DNA of 64,000 nucleotides. It comes from Skeletonema tropicum (taxonomy: Eukaryota > Bacillariophyta > Thalassiosirophyceae > Thalassiosirales > Thalassiosiraceae). The notes beneath the pieces were generated by a model that was given only the letters and a program-made list of their open reading frames with translations, ran no database searches and was not told where the DNA came from. The stretch spans positions 248,001-312,000 of the forward strand of contig CM074148.1 in the NCBI GenBank assembly GCA_037178625.1, read 5' to 3'. Shown here one piece after another: positions 1 to 10,363 of the stretch; within the stretch, counting starts at the first letter, position 1; each line of letters starts with the position of its first letter. The position numbers were made by a program, and so were the translations under genes.

Positions 1-56
1 CTTTCTTAGCCTAGAAACGCAGCTCAAATCTTCATGTTTTTTCTTCATTTTTGCAG

Positions 57-443
57 AAATTGAAGCGTTGGATCTTCCCCGGTGACGATCCAGCGGAGGT
101 TGCCAAACCATTGCCTCCTCCACCAATTATTAAATCAAGTGACAAAGCGCCGTCGACTCCTGCACCCGCTCCTGCTGCATCTAATGACCCACTTGCTGCC
201 TTGATGGCTCCTCCGAGTCGAGCGTCGACCGCAAGGAAAGGAATGCCTCCTGTCCGCGGAATGCCCCCAACAACGTCAAAATATGCGGATCCTCTTGCAT
301 CGATGTCGATGGGAAATATGTCGACTCCTGGTGCGACCATGAAGAAAGAAGCAGCACCAACTCCAAAGTTTGCTGTATTTCAACCAATCCCGACAAAATC
401 TGATCCTTCTAAAGACGAGAAGGAAAATGTTGCTTCTTCCTAA
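57..443 (+). CDS. C-terminal exon of a Sec16-like COPII assembly protein (partial)
   Basis: A pyrimidine-rich tract ending in TTTTTGCAG at 56 reads as a splice acceptor, and the frame opens with KLKRWIFPGDDPAEVAKP followed by a PPPP run. In plant and other Sec16 proteins the conserved central domain ends with a similar KLKRW...PPPP stretch before a disordered proline/serine tail, and the remaining residues here are exactly such a tail, ending in ENVASS. Sec16 organises ER exit sites and scaffolds COPII coat assembly on the ER membrane. Only the last exon (about 128 residues) is in the window. The call rests on one short motif and the composition of the tail; another scaffold protein with a similar linker is possible. 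Confidence 0.45.
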   Translation, partial: KLKRWIFPGDDPAEVAKPLPPPPIIKSSDKAPSTPAPAPAASNDPLAALMAPPSRASTARKGMPPVRGMPPTTSKYADPLASMSMGNMSTPGATMKKEAAPTPKFAVFQPIPTKSDPSKDEKENVASS

Positions 444-754
444 GAATCTATGCTCAAATTAGTCAACTCTTGATCTTGTAGATATCGTACAACTAATTTA
501 AGTCGCAGTGTCATTTTCTTTTTGTTTACATCTCTGGCGAGTGGCTCTGCATTGGGAGACAGGTTTAGAGGTCAACTCTTTATGATGTGTTGCAAAGAAT
601 TCTAACGTACCATTACTTTTGTAGAAGTTGACACGAAGTGTTTCGTCTAAAATAATGCTCTTTTAATGTTTCATGCATGACGTCCTCTCTTGTTGAGCGA
701 GGGAATAAGCGTTCAAGACCTCGTTCGAATCGCCTAACCCCCCCTGTGAATTAC
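444..754. other. Intergenic, no gene seen
   Basis: This is the 3' flank of the Sec16-like gene up to the target duplication of the first MITE. I see no coding or RNA gene. A tRNA-like GTTCGAATC string near 721 does not fold into a T-arm. Confidence 0.5.
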
Positions 755-762
755 GCCGATGG

Positions 763-965
763 CACGCTGTAGTCCTCGGAACAGAGATCATTCGAATTTT
801 ATCCCAAAATATTTTTTTGCGCGAGGGTTTTAATTTTGGAGGGACGGGCTGATCTCTGTAACGATCCGTGATTTCTTTCCGCCAAACCATATTCGCGCAT
901 TTTTTAATTTTTTTTAATACTTACACGTAAGTACTTAGGATCTCGATACCGAGGACTACAGCGTG
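763..965. mobile_element. 203-bp MITE with 17-bp perfect TIRs and 8-bp TSD (hAT-like)
   Basis: The left end CACGCTGTAGTCCTCGG (763-779) is the exact reverse complement of the right end (949-965). The element is flanked by perfect 8-bp direct repeats GCCGATGG at 755-762 and 966-973. An 8-bp target duplication with ends starting CA...TG is typical of the hAT superfamily. The interior is AT-rich with T runs and has no coding capacity, so this is a non-autonomous miniature element. The intact duplication suggests a fairly recent insertion. Confidence 0.85.
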
Positions 966-973
966 GCCGATGG

Positions 974-1503
974 CGTCGAAAGACCGGCGCGTGCGGGGAG
1001 GGACCCGCGAGCGCCTAAAAAAAAAAATCTGGGAACTAGCGAACGGACCTGTCATTCATGTTGTCCGCGAACGGCTTATTAATAAATCGCAAATGAATTT
1101 TAAATTTATCTAGCGTGTTACGTTTTTGTTACATTTTGTTACCCAAAAAGTTCGAATCGTTACAAATGTTACAATCGTTTCGCGTCGCACAGTCATACTA
1201 CAAAAGCAATCATTCGATTGATCGAATAAAGAATATAGCAATGCGCTGCCCGCTTAAGCAATGAAACGGCTAGCAATGCGAAAGAAAAGAATTATAGCTT
1301 TTAATAGCAACATAGAGTATTGTAGTGAGACGAATCTGCCGCCGACCCCATCGCCTGCCTTTCGCAGGCATGGGGTCGGCGCTCGAAAATCGATGATGCC
1401 TGACTTCCTGCGGTTACCGCCTCTCTTTCAGCTGGCGTGCAGGCGCATACACTGCTTATCTCTTCTCTCTTCTAGCACATTTAGGGCTCTCTCGTCTATT
1501 CCC
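974..1503. other. Intergenic, AT-rich, with a strong GC hairpin
   Basis: No gene is recognised. The stretch contains A and T runs, repeated TGTTAC strings at 1117-1145, and a long stem-loop at 1341-1380 listed separately. Confidence 0.5.
1341..1380. repeat. Long GC-rich hairpin
   Basis: The arm at 1341-1358 pairs with 1364-1380 through 17 base pairs with a single bulged C, around a 5-nt loop (CTTTC). The stem is built from GCCGACCCCAT and GCCTGC. It is a far better stem than expected by chance in this AT-rich DNA. It could be the structured end of a transposon or an RNA hairpin. No Helitron-like CTRR end is seen just after it. Confidence 0.6.
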
Positions 1504-1642
1504 AATTATTCAGCACCCACTTTTGATCATTAGGTGAGACTCCCAATTAGAGCCTAGGAAAAAAATTTGAAGATTTTTTTTGCTTGATTTTAAGGTTAAC
1601 CCTAATTTTTTTCGCTCCTGAAATCCGATCCTAAACTAGGTA

Positions 1643-2146
1643 CTGGCGGGAAGAAACTGTCACCGTCACCACGGTGACAGCTCACAAATTTCACGCACAA
1701 AACACTAACAAAATTGTGATAGTCTAAATATGGCAATGCTACTCGACGAAAATACATAGAGCAGTCTAAAAATAGCATCCCAAACAATATATCTACATTA
1801 TCTGATGTAGAAGAGACTATAATTCATCGAGGTAGAGCACCTACTGACGAATTTGGGACCAATAACTGCTATTTCGAGCTAGAATGACGCATGCCTGCGG
1901 CAGATCTGCATGCCTGTACTGCTGCTGCTATGCGAGTATACTGCATATAACGTTGACCAGTGGTTCTATCGAAAGCTAATAGTCTGTACTATCGTATTAT
2001 GGTCGACTATTGGTGTTTGGGGTCGACATGGAGGCACAGAACCTCCATGTAAGGGTGTAGAACTCGTGTTTTTTGTGTTTTGTTAGTGTTTTGTGCGGAG
2101 TTTCAGTGACGGTGACAATTTTTTCCAGTGAAAATTTTCCCGCCAG
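1643..2146. mobile_element. TA-flanked MITE, family CTGGCGGGAA, copy A
   Basis: The left end CTGGCGGGAA and right end TTCCCGCCAG are inverted repeats flanked by TA on both sides (1641-1642 and 2147-2148). Inside, subterminal inverted motifs (CAAAACACTAACAAAA and its complement) lie near each end, plus a CTGTCACCGT palindrome. The element is 504 bp, nearly the same as its relative at 46780-47280 (501 bp), which lies in the opposite orientation; a truncated third copy lies at 39860-40154. TA flanks and size suggest a Tc1/mariner-like non-autonomous family. Confidence 0.7.
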
Positions 2147-2202
2147 TAGTCTAGGCCTTGCTTACACCTTAACACACCCTAATAGACCCTCCTGTGTCTA
2201 GC

Positions 2203-4132
2203 CCTCTAGAGACACCCCTACCACCGGGGACCGGGGACTGGGCCGCACAAGAGAGAAGAGAGAAGCTAGATGTGCGGCTAGCCCCCGCCGCACAGATGAC
2301 CAAAAAAGGCGTCCGGACAAAACTCCTCACTCCTCACCGATCACCGACACCCAACAAGACTCAACACGCACCAGCCCTCCAGCCAGCCTCCAGCCCGCCA
2401 GGCCAGTGCTACTACTTGTTTCCAGCATATAACAGCGACAAAAACAAAACAACAAATTACTCTCTTCAAAGCAGTCGGAATGCTGGATCCATGGGAAGAA
2501 AGCATCGCCAAAGAGTGCAAAGCATTTGATGAAAATGAATATAAGAATAGTAACCTCTAACTTAATAACCTTGCTTCCCACCTTTGTCTGTCGTAGTTGA
2601 ATGGCTCCCACAATGAATGACAATTGATCGCAAATTCTTCAATCATACTTATTATTGACATCTTGTTGCAAGACAGTTCCAATTTGGACGTGTATGTCTT
2701 TCTGAGTGAGATCATTCTTCCCGAGTTTGGATTGGTCTTTCACAACGAGTCGAATGAAACCAGCAGCCAGTAGTTGCGAAGCAAGTGCATGAACCTTTCC
2801 TGGAGATTTAGATTTACCACTCTCCGTCCATATAAGGCGTTTCATTTCGTTCTTATTCGCAGCATCAGTCAAGAACTTTACAAAATCCGATGCCAGGACT
2901 GGCTCTCGTAGAGTGGGTAATTTGACTTGAAGAGTAGAGGCAACAAACCTCCTGTCAATTGTATCTGTAAATTGTTCGTGATCACCCAAGCAGTATGGGC
3001 AACGGCCACATCCACCTCTGTCCTTAAATGTCTGCGTATTTTCCGAGTATTCTTCCATTGCGGAATACTATTGACTTGTGTTGTTTAGTTGGATCAAACA
3101 TTGTTAGCCTATCCATCAACACGTCACACCGATCGTCTTTCCACTCGTCCACATGATGCGCCTCCATACCGCATGCCATGCAGGTTGTTTTGATAGCTTG
3201 ATCACTTCCCAATCCAACAAGTGGCACAAGGCAGAGAGTGATCCCACGCTTAATTGTTGCCATCCCTTTTAATACCAATGATTTCCCCTCTCCTGTTTTA
3301 CGAATAAGATACAGCATGGAAACACGACGATACACAACTGAAAGATGGCGTCAATTTGGAAGGGGCGTGGACTGTGTACTCCGTGAGCAGTAGCAAGCAT
3401 TTTGGCGATGATGTCTGCCGATGATTGTGGAGTCGGCGCCGGAGCAGAAGTAATGAAGTCGTACTCGGTGTCATCATTAATATAATCGTCGCTGTAGTCG
3501 GAGGGGTGGATGCCATTGGTTGCAGCGTTGTTATTTAGATTGCCAGCAGGATTGGTGTCTGTTGGTAGAGACATTGGCTGCGACTGCGTATGAAGATGCT
3601 CGCCACCATCACATTCGTTGCCATCACCCCCAGCCCCAGAAGATAGGGCATTCTTGGCAGCATTAATGTTATCCATGAAGAGATCGAAATCGGAAGGGGA
3701 CGCGTAGGTTATCAATACGATGATATGCGTTAATTTTACGCAATAGATTAATTATTAACACAACTGGGGGGCAGCAATTCAATAGTACCGATGCATAAAG
3801 CACATGTCAAAACCCAGTGGCATGAGCAGAAACAGGTCATTTTGACCCAAACCAAGCCACCACTGTCCCAACAATACCCCTGCCGCCCTAATTCTGAGAG
3901 GATTTTCAATCTAACAGTCTATGCACCTTTTGAAGAGAGAAGCCCTACTGGACGAATTTTGGCTAGTAGACTGTCATGGTGAAATGAACAAAAATGGCGA
4001 CCGCGCCAAAAATTGTCCGGACGCTTTTTGAAGTCACCTGTGCGGCGGGGGGCTCAGCGAGCAGAGCATCTCTGATGGTCTTCTCTCGTCTCGCCCAGCC
4101 CCCGGTGGTAGGGGTGCTCTAGAGAGGCCTTC
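2203..4132. mobile_element. Inverted-repeat element carrying a RecQ-like helicase relic
   Basis: About 110 bp at 2203-2318 (CTCTAGAGACACCCCTACCA... to GTCCGGACAA) recur inverted and imperfectly at 4013-4132. Both arms include the blocks CACCCCTACCACCGGGG and CCCGCCGCACAG. The interior is filled by the broken minus-strand helicase-like gene. Transposons that carry a RecQ-like helicase between long inverted repeats do not match a standard cut-and-paste family I know. The arms could instead be two MITEs flanking a captured gene fragment. Confidence 0.55.
2639..3715 (-). pseudogene. RecQ-like DEAD-box helicase relic with frameshifts
   Basis: Read right to left there is an acidic low-complexity N-terminal part, then a Q-motif-like RPFQIDAI, then after a frame change near 3300 a Walker-A-like segment RKTGEGKS with a following LCLVPLVGLGSDQ strand, as in RecQ helicases. 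After another frame change near 3055 comes a C-terminal segment with CGRCPYC. The DEAD box and the whole second RecA domain are missing, so this is an internally deleted, frameshifted relic that cannot be a working helicase. It sits between long inverted repeats and probably came from a mobile element. Confidence 0.6.
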
Positions 4133-4295
4133 GGCAGCATGTGTGTCCAATTTGTGTAATTTGTGGTTGATGATGCTAATTGGGAGTCTCACTTAATAAT
4201 CAAAAGTGGGTGCTTAATAATAATATATACAACCGCTTCCAGGAGACACGTGTCTTGGCTTGTGGAGATCGTGATGACCTGCAGTAGGAGTACCA

Positions 4296-5235
4296 CGCGC
4301 TAGCGGCGCCAAAAATTGAGACATCTCAATTTGTCCACGTGGAACTTATTTGACACAAAAATAAGAAGCAAAAGCTAGCAAGATGAGCGAGGCCGTCTCA
4401 CAAAACTCCTCCCTATCTTCGACATTTTTACTGTTGCGGCCCCGATATGCATCATTCTTGGCGTAGCACCACAATCATCGGCCATATAATGACAGCATAT
4501 ATAAAGAGCTTTCATTTGAGCCACTGGTCAACATTGTAACTGCTGTATTCATCCTGACGTGGTAGAATGCATGGGTCAGAGGGGGGTGTTGGGGCGATTT
4601 TACTTAGTGATTTTATCTAGTAAATATGTGGAAAATCACCCAGGAACGATTGAAGATAACTCCATGTTGAATAGATATAAATAAGTCAACCAACGAATAA
4701 CTATATTCGGTTAGTGTTTAGTTTGGCATACCCGCTTGCCTTTTTTGTCGAATACGTATTTATGGGCTGTAGTAGTGGGGTGTGCTGACATGGTTTTAAG
4801 CTACATTTGTGTGAGTTTTGTGTGAGAGCATAAGCGACATGAAGATAAGTAGGTAGAGCGAAAGGCAAAGACGTTGAAGTCTCGAATGATGATAACAACG
4901 ATGAGGTCGATAGACGAAGAGTAAGAACGTGACAGGGAGCACCACATAAGCGACATGAAGATGAACATGATCGGGCGAAGAAAAGAGTGAGCTAGTAGTG
5001 GCTTAGTCTATGATGAGGCACGATCGAATCATGGCCGTGAAACGATGATGGTCAGCTTATGGCTGATCAACCAGTCACGATCGGCTAAGGAATGACCGAT
5101 GACCACTGGATGAGTCCCGAGTGCCATGGAGACTCAATAAGGATGAGTCGATCGGACAGAATCCTTATGAGAGCGCGCTGGAAAAAATTTTGTCTCAATT
5201 TTTGGCATGTGTCAATTTTTGGCGCCGCTAGCGCG
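4296..5235. mobile_element. Candidate 0.94-kb non-autonomous element with GC-rich TIR
   Basis: The motif GCGCTAGCGGCGCCAAAAAT followed by TG occurs at 4297-4318 and inverted at 5213-5234. The interior has no credible gene and includes short repeats (several CATAAGCGACATGAAGATGA strings near 4831 and 4948). The palindromic core GCTAGC/GGCGCC is unusual in the AT-rich flank. I found no clear target duplication. Confidence 0.45.
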
Positions 5236-5640
5236 CAGTGTCGTCCGTGCACGGTGGAAGGTCTTTTATGTATGACCAAGCGACAAGAGAATAATGACCA
5301 TGGTCATTATGATCTAATCATAAACAGGACTGTGAGTGCCGTAAATGTATTTGCAATTTTATTATCAACGTTGGAATTAATTGATTCATAACCGATAGAC
5401 AATTTTTTGAGGCTTTTAGACGCCCCCCTGGGAAGCTCTTTCTATTTTGAGTGACTTTTAATACCTCTCCTTCTCCGGGAGCAAAACAGCGCAGAGCATG
5501 AGCATGAGGAACGGCGTTCAACAGAAAGTATTGTGACGCTCCAAAATCAAGTCATCGTTCATCCCACGTAAGCATGCTAAATGACTGTAAAAAGACGAAG
5601 AGACTACCGAGGTTGTTATTATTTCTTTGATAGAGCGATC
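5236..5640. other. Upstream region of the first secreted paralogue
   Basis: No gene is recognised. Part of this stretch (about 5360-5530, including ACGTTGGAATTAAT and GGGAGCAAA strings) resembles the sequence upstream of the second paralogue (about 6906-7030), so the promoter regions were duplicated together with the genes. Confidence 0.45.
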
Positions 5641-6276
5641 ATGATGAGATTAACGATAGCTCTCCTCACCTTCGCTCTATCCTGCCACACGATGATGGCC
5701 ACCACGGTCATTGCCAACGGCTGGGTCTGGAAAGGATCTGCTGATGAAAACGATGAGCATGAGCACATCGGCGATTCATCGGGGTATCCCGACAACTCAT
5801 ATTCCAATCGACGAGGCCTTCGCTCATCGTCATCTGAACTACAGCAAGAAGCAGTACAGGCACAGCACGTCGCAGACAACAAATACATTCAAGAAACTTA
5901 TGTACAAAATATGCTCACAAATCAAGGCTGTCCTCCGACCTCTTCCTGCGGTGATGTTTGCTACGTCCTCACCCTTGCTGCCGCCTCGGATCTCCATTCA
6001 GTCGCCAGAGGTGAGACTAATCAACCAAGTCATGGTTGGCATAAGCCCGCCTCCTTCTGGAAGGTAGGAGTTTGTAACGCTAAAGCACAATGTGTTTCGG
6101 TCAACCCATTCGATAAGAGTCATACATTTCATGATTTGGCGAGTACAGTTGCAGAGGTGGAGAAAGAGTGTGACCGTAGCGTGGGTATGGCGAGCATGTT
6201 CCTCTTAGCGAAGGCGATGGATCCCGCTGCGAGGTCTTGTGATCCCGGCGTAGCCTATCCGAATGCTCTTGCCTAG
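5641..6276 (+). CDS. Secreted cysteine-rich protein, unknown family, paralogue 1
   Basis: The start at 5641 is preferred over an in-frame ATG at 5581 because it places a signal peptide (MMRLTIALLTFALSCHTMMA) at the N-terminus and matches the start of the second paralogue. After an acidic, His/Ser-rich spacer there is a conserved domain with CPPTSSCGDVCYVLT, GVCNAKAQCVSVNPF, VEKECDRSVGMASMFLLAKAMDP and a final ARSC: seven conserved cysteines. The mature protein is about 190 residues and should enter the secretory pathway. I do not recognise the family and assign no function. Confidence 0.75.
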   Translation: MMRLTIALLTFALSCHTMMATTVIANGWVWKGSADENDEHEHIGDSSGYPDNSYSNRRGLRSSSSELQQEAVQAQHVADNKYIQETYVQNMLTNQGCPPTSSCGDVCYVLTLAAASDLHSVARGETNQPSHGWHKPASFWKVGVCNAKAQCVSVNPFDKSHTFHDLASTVAEVEKECDRSVGMASMFLLAKAMDPAARSCDPGVAYPNALA

Positions 6277-7139
6277 CTGGTCCATTGAATGGATTCCAAG
6301 CATACAGGCACAATTACAAGATACATGACATAGGAATAGAGAGTATCTCAATTTTGACGGTCGGACAAGCTCTCTGGGTACACTTTTACCTACTGCTTGT
6401 CTTCCCAATTAGTGGTATTTGAGTTAGAGTAGAATGTAGAATAAGTGAAAGACTACAGAATAACAGGTCATTAGCGTTCCATATGCTTGTGTCTCATGCT
6501 GTGTGTGTGTCTACGGTGTACTTTTAGGTATACATGCTGCTGTGTAATTTGAATATATGTAATTTGCAAGCCATCATCACAGACTTGCCTCCCTTGACTC
6601 GGGAACGATGCCACATACAAAATAATGCTCCGATGTGAGAGCGAGCATCGTCATTAATTCTTTGTCTCATTCGTTGAGTAAGTATTCCTACACTTATTCC
6701 TAAAATAATATTTCTGCCAGCTTGAAATGCACATCATGTAGTAATACCTAATACTTCTGTCTCGCTCAGAACGGACCTCTTACACCTTCTTGTGAAGTCG
6801 CTACTCTCTATCGCGCGCGGGTGTGTAGGTGGGGTCATCGGTCGGCGAGCGCGTGGTGGGTCAAATTTGTCTTCTCTAGACCCGCATCTTTGCTTTTTTC
6901 AGTACAACGTTGGAATTAATATGCTCATTACCGAGACGACATTTCCGAGTCGTGGTTCCTCCGTCTCAACCTTCTTCGGGAGCAAATCAGCGCGTCGAGG
7001 TCGAGGAAGTAGAACGGCGTTCAACAGAAAGTGCCACACTAAATAGATATGTATCACATAAAAAAATGAATGAAAATGACTGTGAAACAACGTAAACATG
7101 ACGAAGAGACTGAAGGAAGTCATAGTGTAGCGATTATGC
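6277..7139. other. Spacer between the two secreted paralogues
   Basis: No gene is supported. It holds the 3' flank of the first paralogue and the duplicated upstream region of the second. Confidence 0.5.
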
Positions 7140-7781
7140 ATGATGAGATTAATGAGAGCTCTTCTTCTTCTCATCTTCGCTCTATCGTGCTGTGTCTACC
7201 CGACGATGGCCACCACGGTCATTGCCAATGACTGGGTATCTGCCGAGCATGAGCACGAGCATATCGGCGGATCATCGGATGCAGCCATCAACAACCATCT
7301 ACGACATATTCGTTCATCTGCATCCGTATCTATTGAGCTGCAGCAGGAAGCGGAGGAGCCAGAACACGAGACAAAGAAGTTCACCGACATCAAACAAGCC
7401 CAAGAAAACTTTTTACAAGCCATGCTCATGAATCAAGGTTGTCCTCCAACCTCTTCATGCGGTGATGTTTGCTACGTATTAACTATTTCTGCCGCCTCGG
7501 ATCTACATTCAGTCGCCAGTGGTACAAATGATGAACCAAGTCATCATTGGAACGAACCCGGCTCTTTCTGGAATGCAGGTGTTTGTAACGCTAAAGCACA
7601 ATGCGTTTCTGTCAATCCATTTGATAGGCATCATTCGTACAATGATTTGGCGAGTAAACTGGCAGAGGTGGAGAGGGAGTGTGAACGGAGTGTTGGTATG
7701 GCGAGCATGTTCCTCTTGGCCAAGGCAATGGATCCCCATGCTAGGTCTTGTGATACCGCGCATCATAATCATAGCGTCTAG
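7140..7781 (+). CDS. Secreted cysteine-rich protein, unknown family, paralogue 2
   Basis: Direct tandem paralogue of the gene at 5641. The signal peptide (MMRLMRALLLLIFALSCCVYP) is followed by the shared TMATTVIAN segment, a variable acidic/His-rich spacer, and the conserved domain CPPTSSCGDVCYVLT...GVCNAKAQCVSVNPF...VGMASMFLLAKAMDP...ARSC. All seven domain cysteines are kept, while the spacer between signal peptide and domain differs strongly from paralogue 1. That contrast indicates functional constraint on the domain. Its role is unknown. Confidence 0.75.
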   Translation: MMRLMRALLLLIFALSCCVYPTMATTVIANDWVSAEHEHEHIGGSSDAAINNHLRHIRSSASVSIELQQEAEEPEHETKKFTDIKQAQENFLQAMLMNQGCPPTSSCGDVCYVLTISAASDLHSVASGTNDEPSHHWNEPGSFWNAGVCNAKAQCVSVNPFDRHHSYNDLASKLAEVERECERSVGMASMFLLAKAMDPHARSCDTAHHNHSV

Positions 7782-9399
7782 CTAGATCCATCTGATATTT
7801 TGAGTTTGAGTAGAAGGGATACTTAATTTGACGCCAGAGTTTAATAGCGTTCATTGTTATGTTTTGCCCCCTATCACTATGCATGTCCGTGTTATGTTTA
7901 CCTTGAGCCGTACTTTGTCTAACTCTCTAGATAGTTGATGCCTGAGATTTAGACATTATGAATCATTGTGTTGGGTGTGTCCCAGGATTTGCCCAATACC
8001 ATCATTCTAACAGCACAGAGGAACGATGCCAAGAACACTTGACTCCTCTTCCCGACCACTCGAATGATTTTTACCAGTTGCAACCAGCTACGCCGTCGTT
8101 TTGGACTGACTGAAACATATCCAATAAGCTAGGAAGAGTGTACTGCGTCTGCGTGCTATACATGCAATGCAAGCTCCGTAGCTGTAGCTACGTCTAGCTT
8201 CAATAGCTTTTGCAACTTCTTCATAAGTCTGCATTCATTTCTTGGTCCATCGAATTGGGATTGGATGTCACCCTAGTCATCACCATCTCCAATCTTACCA
8301 TCATCCTTGTCTAAAGAAGAAATGGCTTTATAAAGGAGGAGGATCACCGGAGCGAAATTCCTACTCAAGACGACCATCTAATCTGCCATGCTTATATAGT
8401 TACATAGAAACGAAGCTTGGGTAGTATGTACTTCTGTGGTTTGCTGGTGGGGTCATTGTCGGGGAGGGCGAGATCATCTCAAGCACGACACAAAATCAAA
8501 AGTTAGCACAGCTCGATTGACATTTTATTAAGGTGCCCCTTATTCTGCTATTGTGGATCGATTTTATTACAGTTTTGTTGAGATTTTAGTTTGAGAGCAG
8601 CTCCGGTGGCGAAAATTAAGTTTCAAGGGAAGTGGTCAACAGCTAGTCCCGAGATACTATCCTTTATATAGGTGACAATTATGTGAATATCCTACCTAAG
8701 CTGGGTAGTTGTACCAGGATTGGTCTGGCTGGTCTTCGTGGTCCGTCTAGTCCGTAGCCTCTAATTAAGCCTGTGTAGCTCACTTGTCTTCTTCTCCTTC
8801 TGTTGTCCTTCTCCATGTCGGCACTTCTGGTAGCTGGCTGTAGAAATCCTAAAGTTGTTGAAAGCGTATATTTTCGTCGAGATATGCATTTTTTGAAGAT
8901 TGCTCTCTCGGTTCCCGTGCTCTCTCTCTAGAGAGCTTGCATAGGTAGGCTGATGGCTGATGGCCAAAGTTTTTTACAGGTCCATAAATAAAGCCTGTGA
9001 TCTCTCTCACATGCTATGCATTCTCAGCGGGGAATTGGAATTTTCGGAGTCGACAGTATAGTCGACGAAAGGATTGCAATGCTGGAAATGCATACTAATC
9101 ATCTTACTGAAACTTAATTTTAGCCATGAGAGCTGTTCTCTAACTGAAATCTCTAACGAAATTGTGAAAATCGATGCGTAGAGAGAGGGTTCGTACTTAG
9201 GGGAAACCGCAAAGTAAGAGACTGCGAAAACGAAGGTTCCCGTTTCTTGTACTTTTGGCTTCTCATAGTCACATCAATCAACCCGAACACCGAGAGATGA
9301 AGATGGAAGATGCCGCTTGATCAAGGGTATATATATATGTAACAGAAATTTTAAAGGGCTGGACAATAAGATTATCAATCACCTTGTTATTGTTCCATC
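7782..9399. other. Upstream region of the LRR array
   Basis: No gene is supported. The part from about 8010 to 8470 is one copy of the spacer module described separately. The rest is AT-rich and holds no ORF that looks coding. Confidence 0.5.
8010..8470. repeat. LRR-array spacer module, copy 1
   Basis: A block beginning AACGATGCCAAGAACACTTG and running through CGTCGTTTTGGACTGACTGA, a GTAGCTGTAGCTACGTCTAG segment and a CTGGTGGGGTCATTGTC end recurs in part at 10430-10640, 12290-12760 and 15900-16360, each upstream of an LRR gene. The modules were duplicated with the genes and may contain their 3' and 5' regulatory DNA. Confidence 0.6.
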
Positions 9400-10363
9400 A
9401 TGGCGGCCGAGGGCGGTAATAATATCACTTGGTTCACTTATACCGGCGCAGGAGGCGAAGTTATTCCTCGAGATGCAACTCATGTCTTTGTGTACGTCAA
9501 AATCATTCCGGCGAGTGCATTCCGATACCTATCATAACATCATTGAAGTCATTTGTCATGATGAAGTCGAAAAGATCGAAGAAAAAGTATTCTATGACTG
9601 CCATTCATTGAGACGAGTAATCATGCGGGGCGCAAAAATTGTTGGGGAGTGTGCATTCTATGATTGTGAAGCTCTAACATATGTTGAATGTGGCAAGCTG
9701 GAAACAATTGAAGGATGGGCATTCATTCACTGCAGATCTCTGAGGAGTATCAACCTGCCATCTGCCAGGATCGTTGGACAAAGTGCATTCGCACATTGTC
9801 AAGCCTTGGCGGCCGTGACATTCGGTAACAAGCTGGAAAGATTTGATCAGAGGGCATTTTGGGACTGCACCTCTCTAGAACGAATCACCATCCCATTGAA
9901 AGATGGCATTATTACTGACGATAATATATTCCAGGCTTGTGGGAAATTGAAGCACATAGATCTCATTGAGGGAGCACTTCACGAAACTATCGCCGCTTTA
10001 CACTTTGAGGAGTTGAGAAATGAAATGAATGCAGAAATCAATTCCATCAATCAGGTTCTTCCAAATATATCTGATGGATTCGGGCAGATCAGGGAAGGCG
10101 GGGGAAAGGCCCAAGTAATACGAAGGTGGATTAGATCCGTTTTGGACAAAATTAGTTACTGCGAAGAGCATCAACGCATGTTGGATGAGGCTGTAACTGT
10201 ACTGCAGCTTGCTCTACCTCGCGATATTGTGATGAATGATGTCCTCTCTTTTCTCGCATTGCCACCGCACAGTTTTGGAGTGGAGGATCATGAAGATGCA
10301 GGTGGTGATGGTGTCGATGAAGTGCATGATGAGCAACAAGGCTTACGTTGTGTAATCCTGTGA
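9400..10363 (+). pseudogene. BspA-like LRR protein, array copy 1 (one frameshift)
   Basis: Translation from ATG 9400 gives the family N-terminus MAAEGGNNITWFTYTGAGGE but hits a stop near 9535. The conserved HNIIEVICHDEVEKIE block continues in another frame, so one base-level shift lies near 9525. After it come about six BspA-type (LRR_5) repeats of the form AFxxCxxLxxVxxGKLExI, then a family-specific C-terminal helical region (IRRWIRSVLDKI, LPRDIVMNDVLSFL) and an acidic tail. LRR_5 proteins are usually surface recognition or adhesion molecules in bacteria and protists; there is no signal peptide here. It may be a pseudogene or an intact gene with one consensus error. Confidence 0.75.

Larger units (their letters stand above)
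1504..4220. mobile_element. Outer inverted-repeat pair enclosing MITE and helicase relic
   Basis: About 39 bp at 1512-1550 (reading AGCACCCACTTTTGAT onward) recur inverted at 4176-4214 with two mismatches, and the similarity fades outward in TTATT-rich flank. The 2.7-kb interval holds a MITE (1643-2146) and a helicase-bearing inverted-repeat element (about 2203-4132). I could not find a clean target duplication. It may be a third, older element into which the others inserted, or the outer edge of a nested composite. Confidence 0.5.

Noticed and set aside
690..740. tRNA-like GTTCGAATC string
   Set aside because: No pairing T-arm, acceptor stem or anticodon arm can be drawn around it on either strand.
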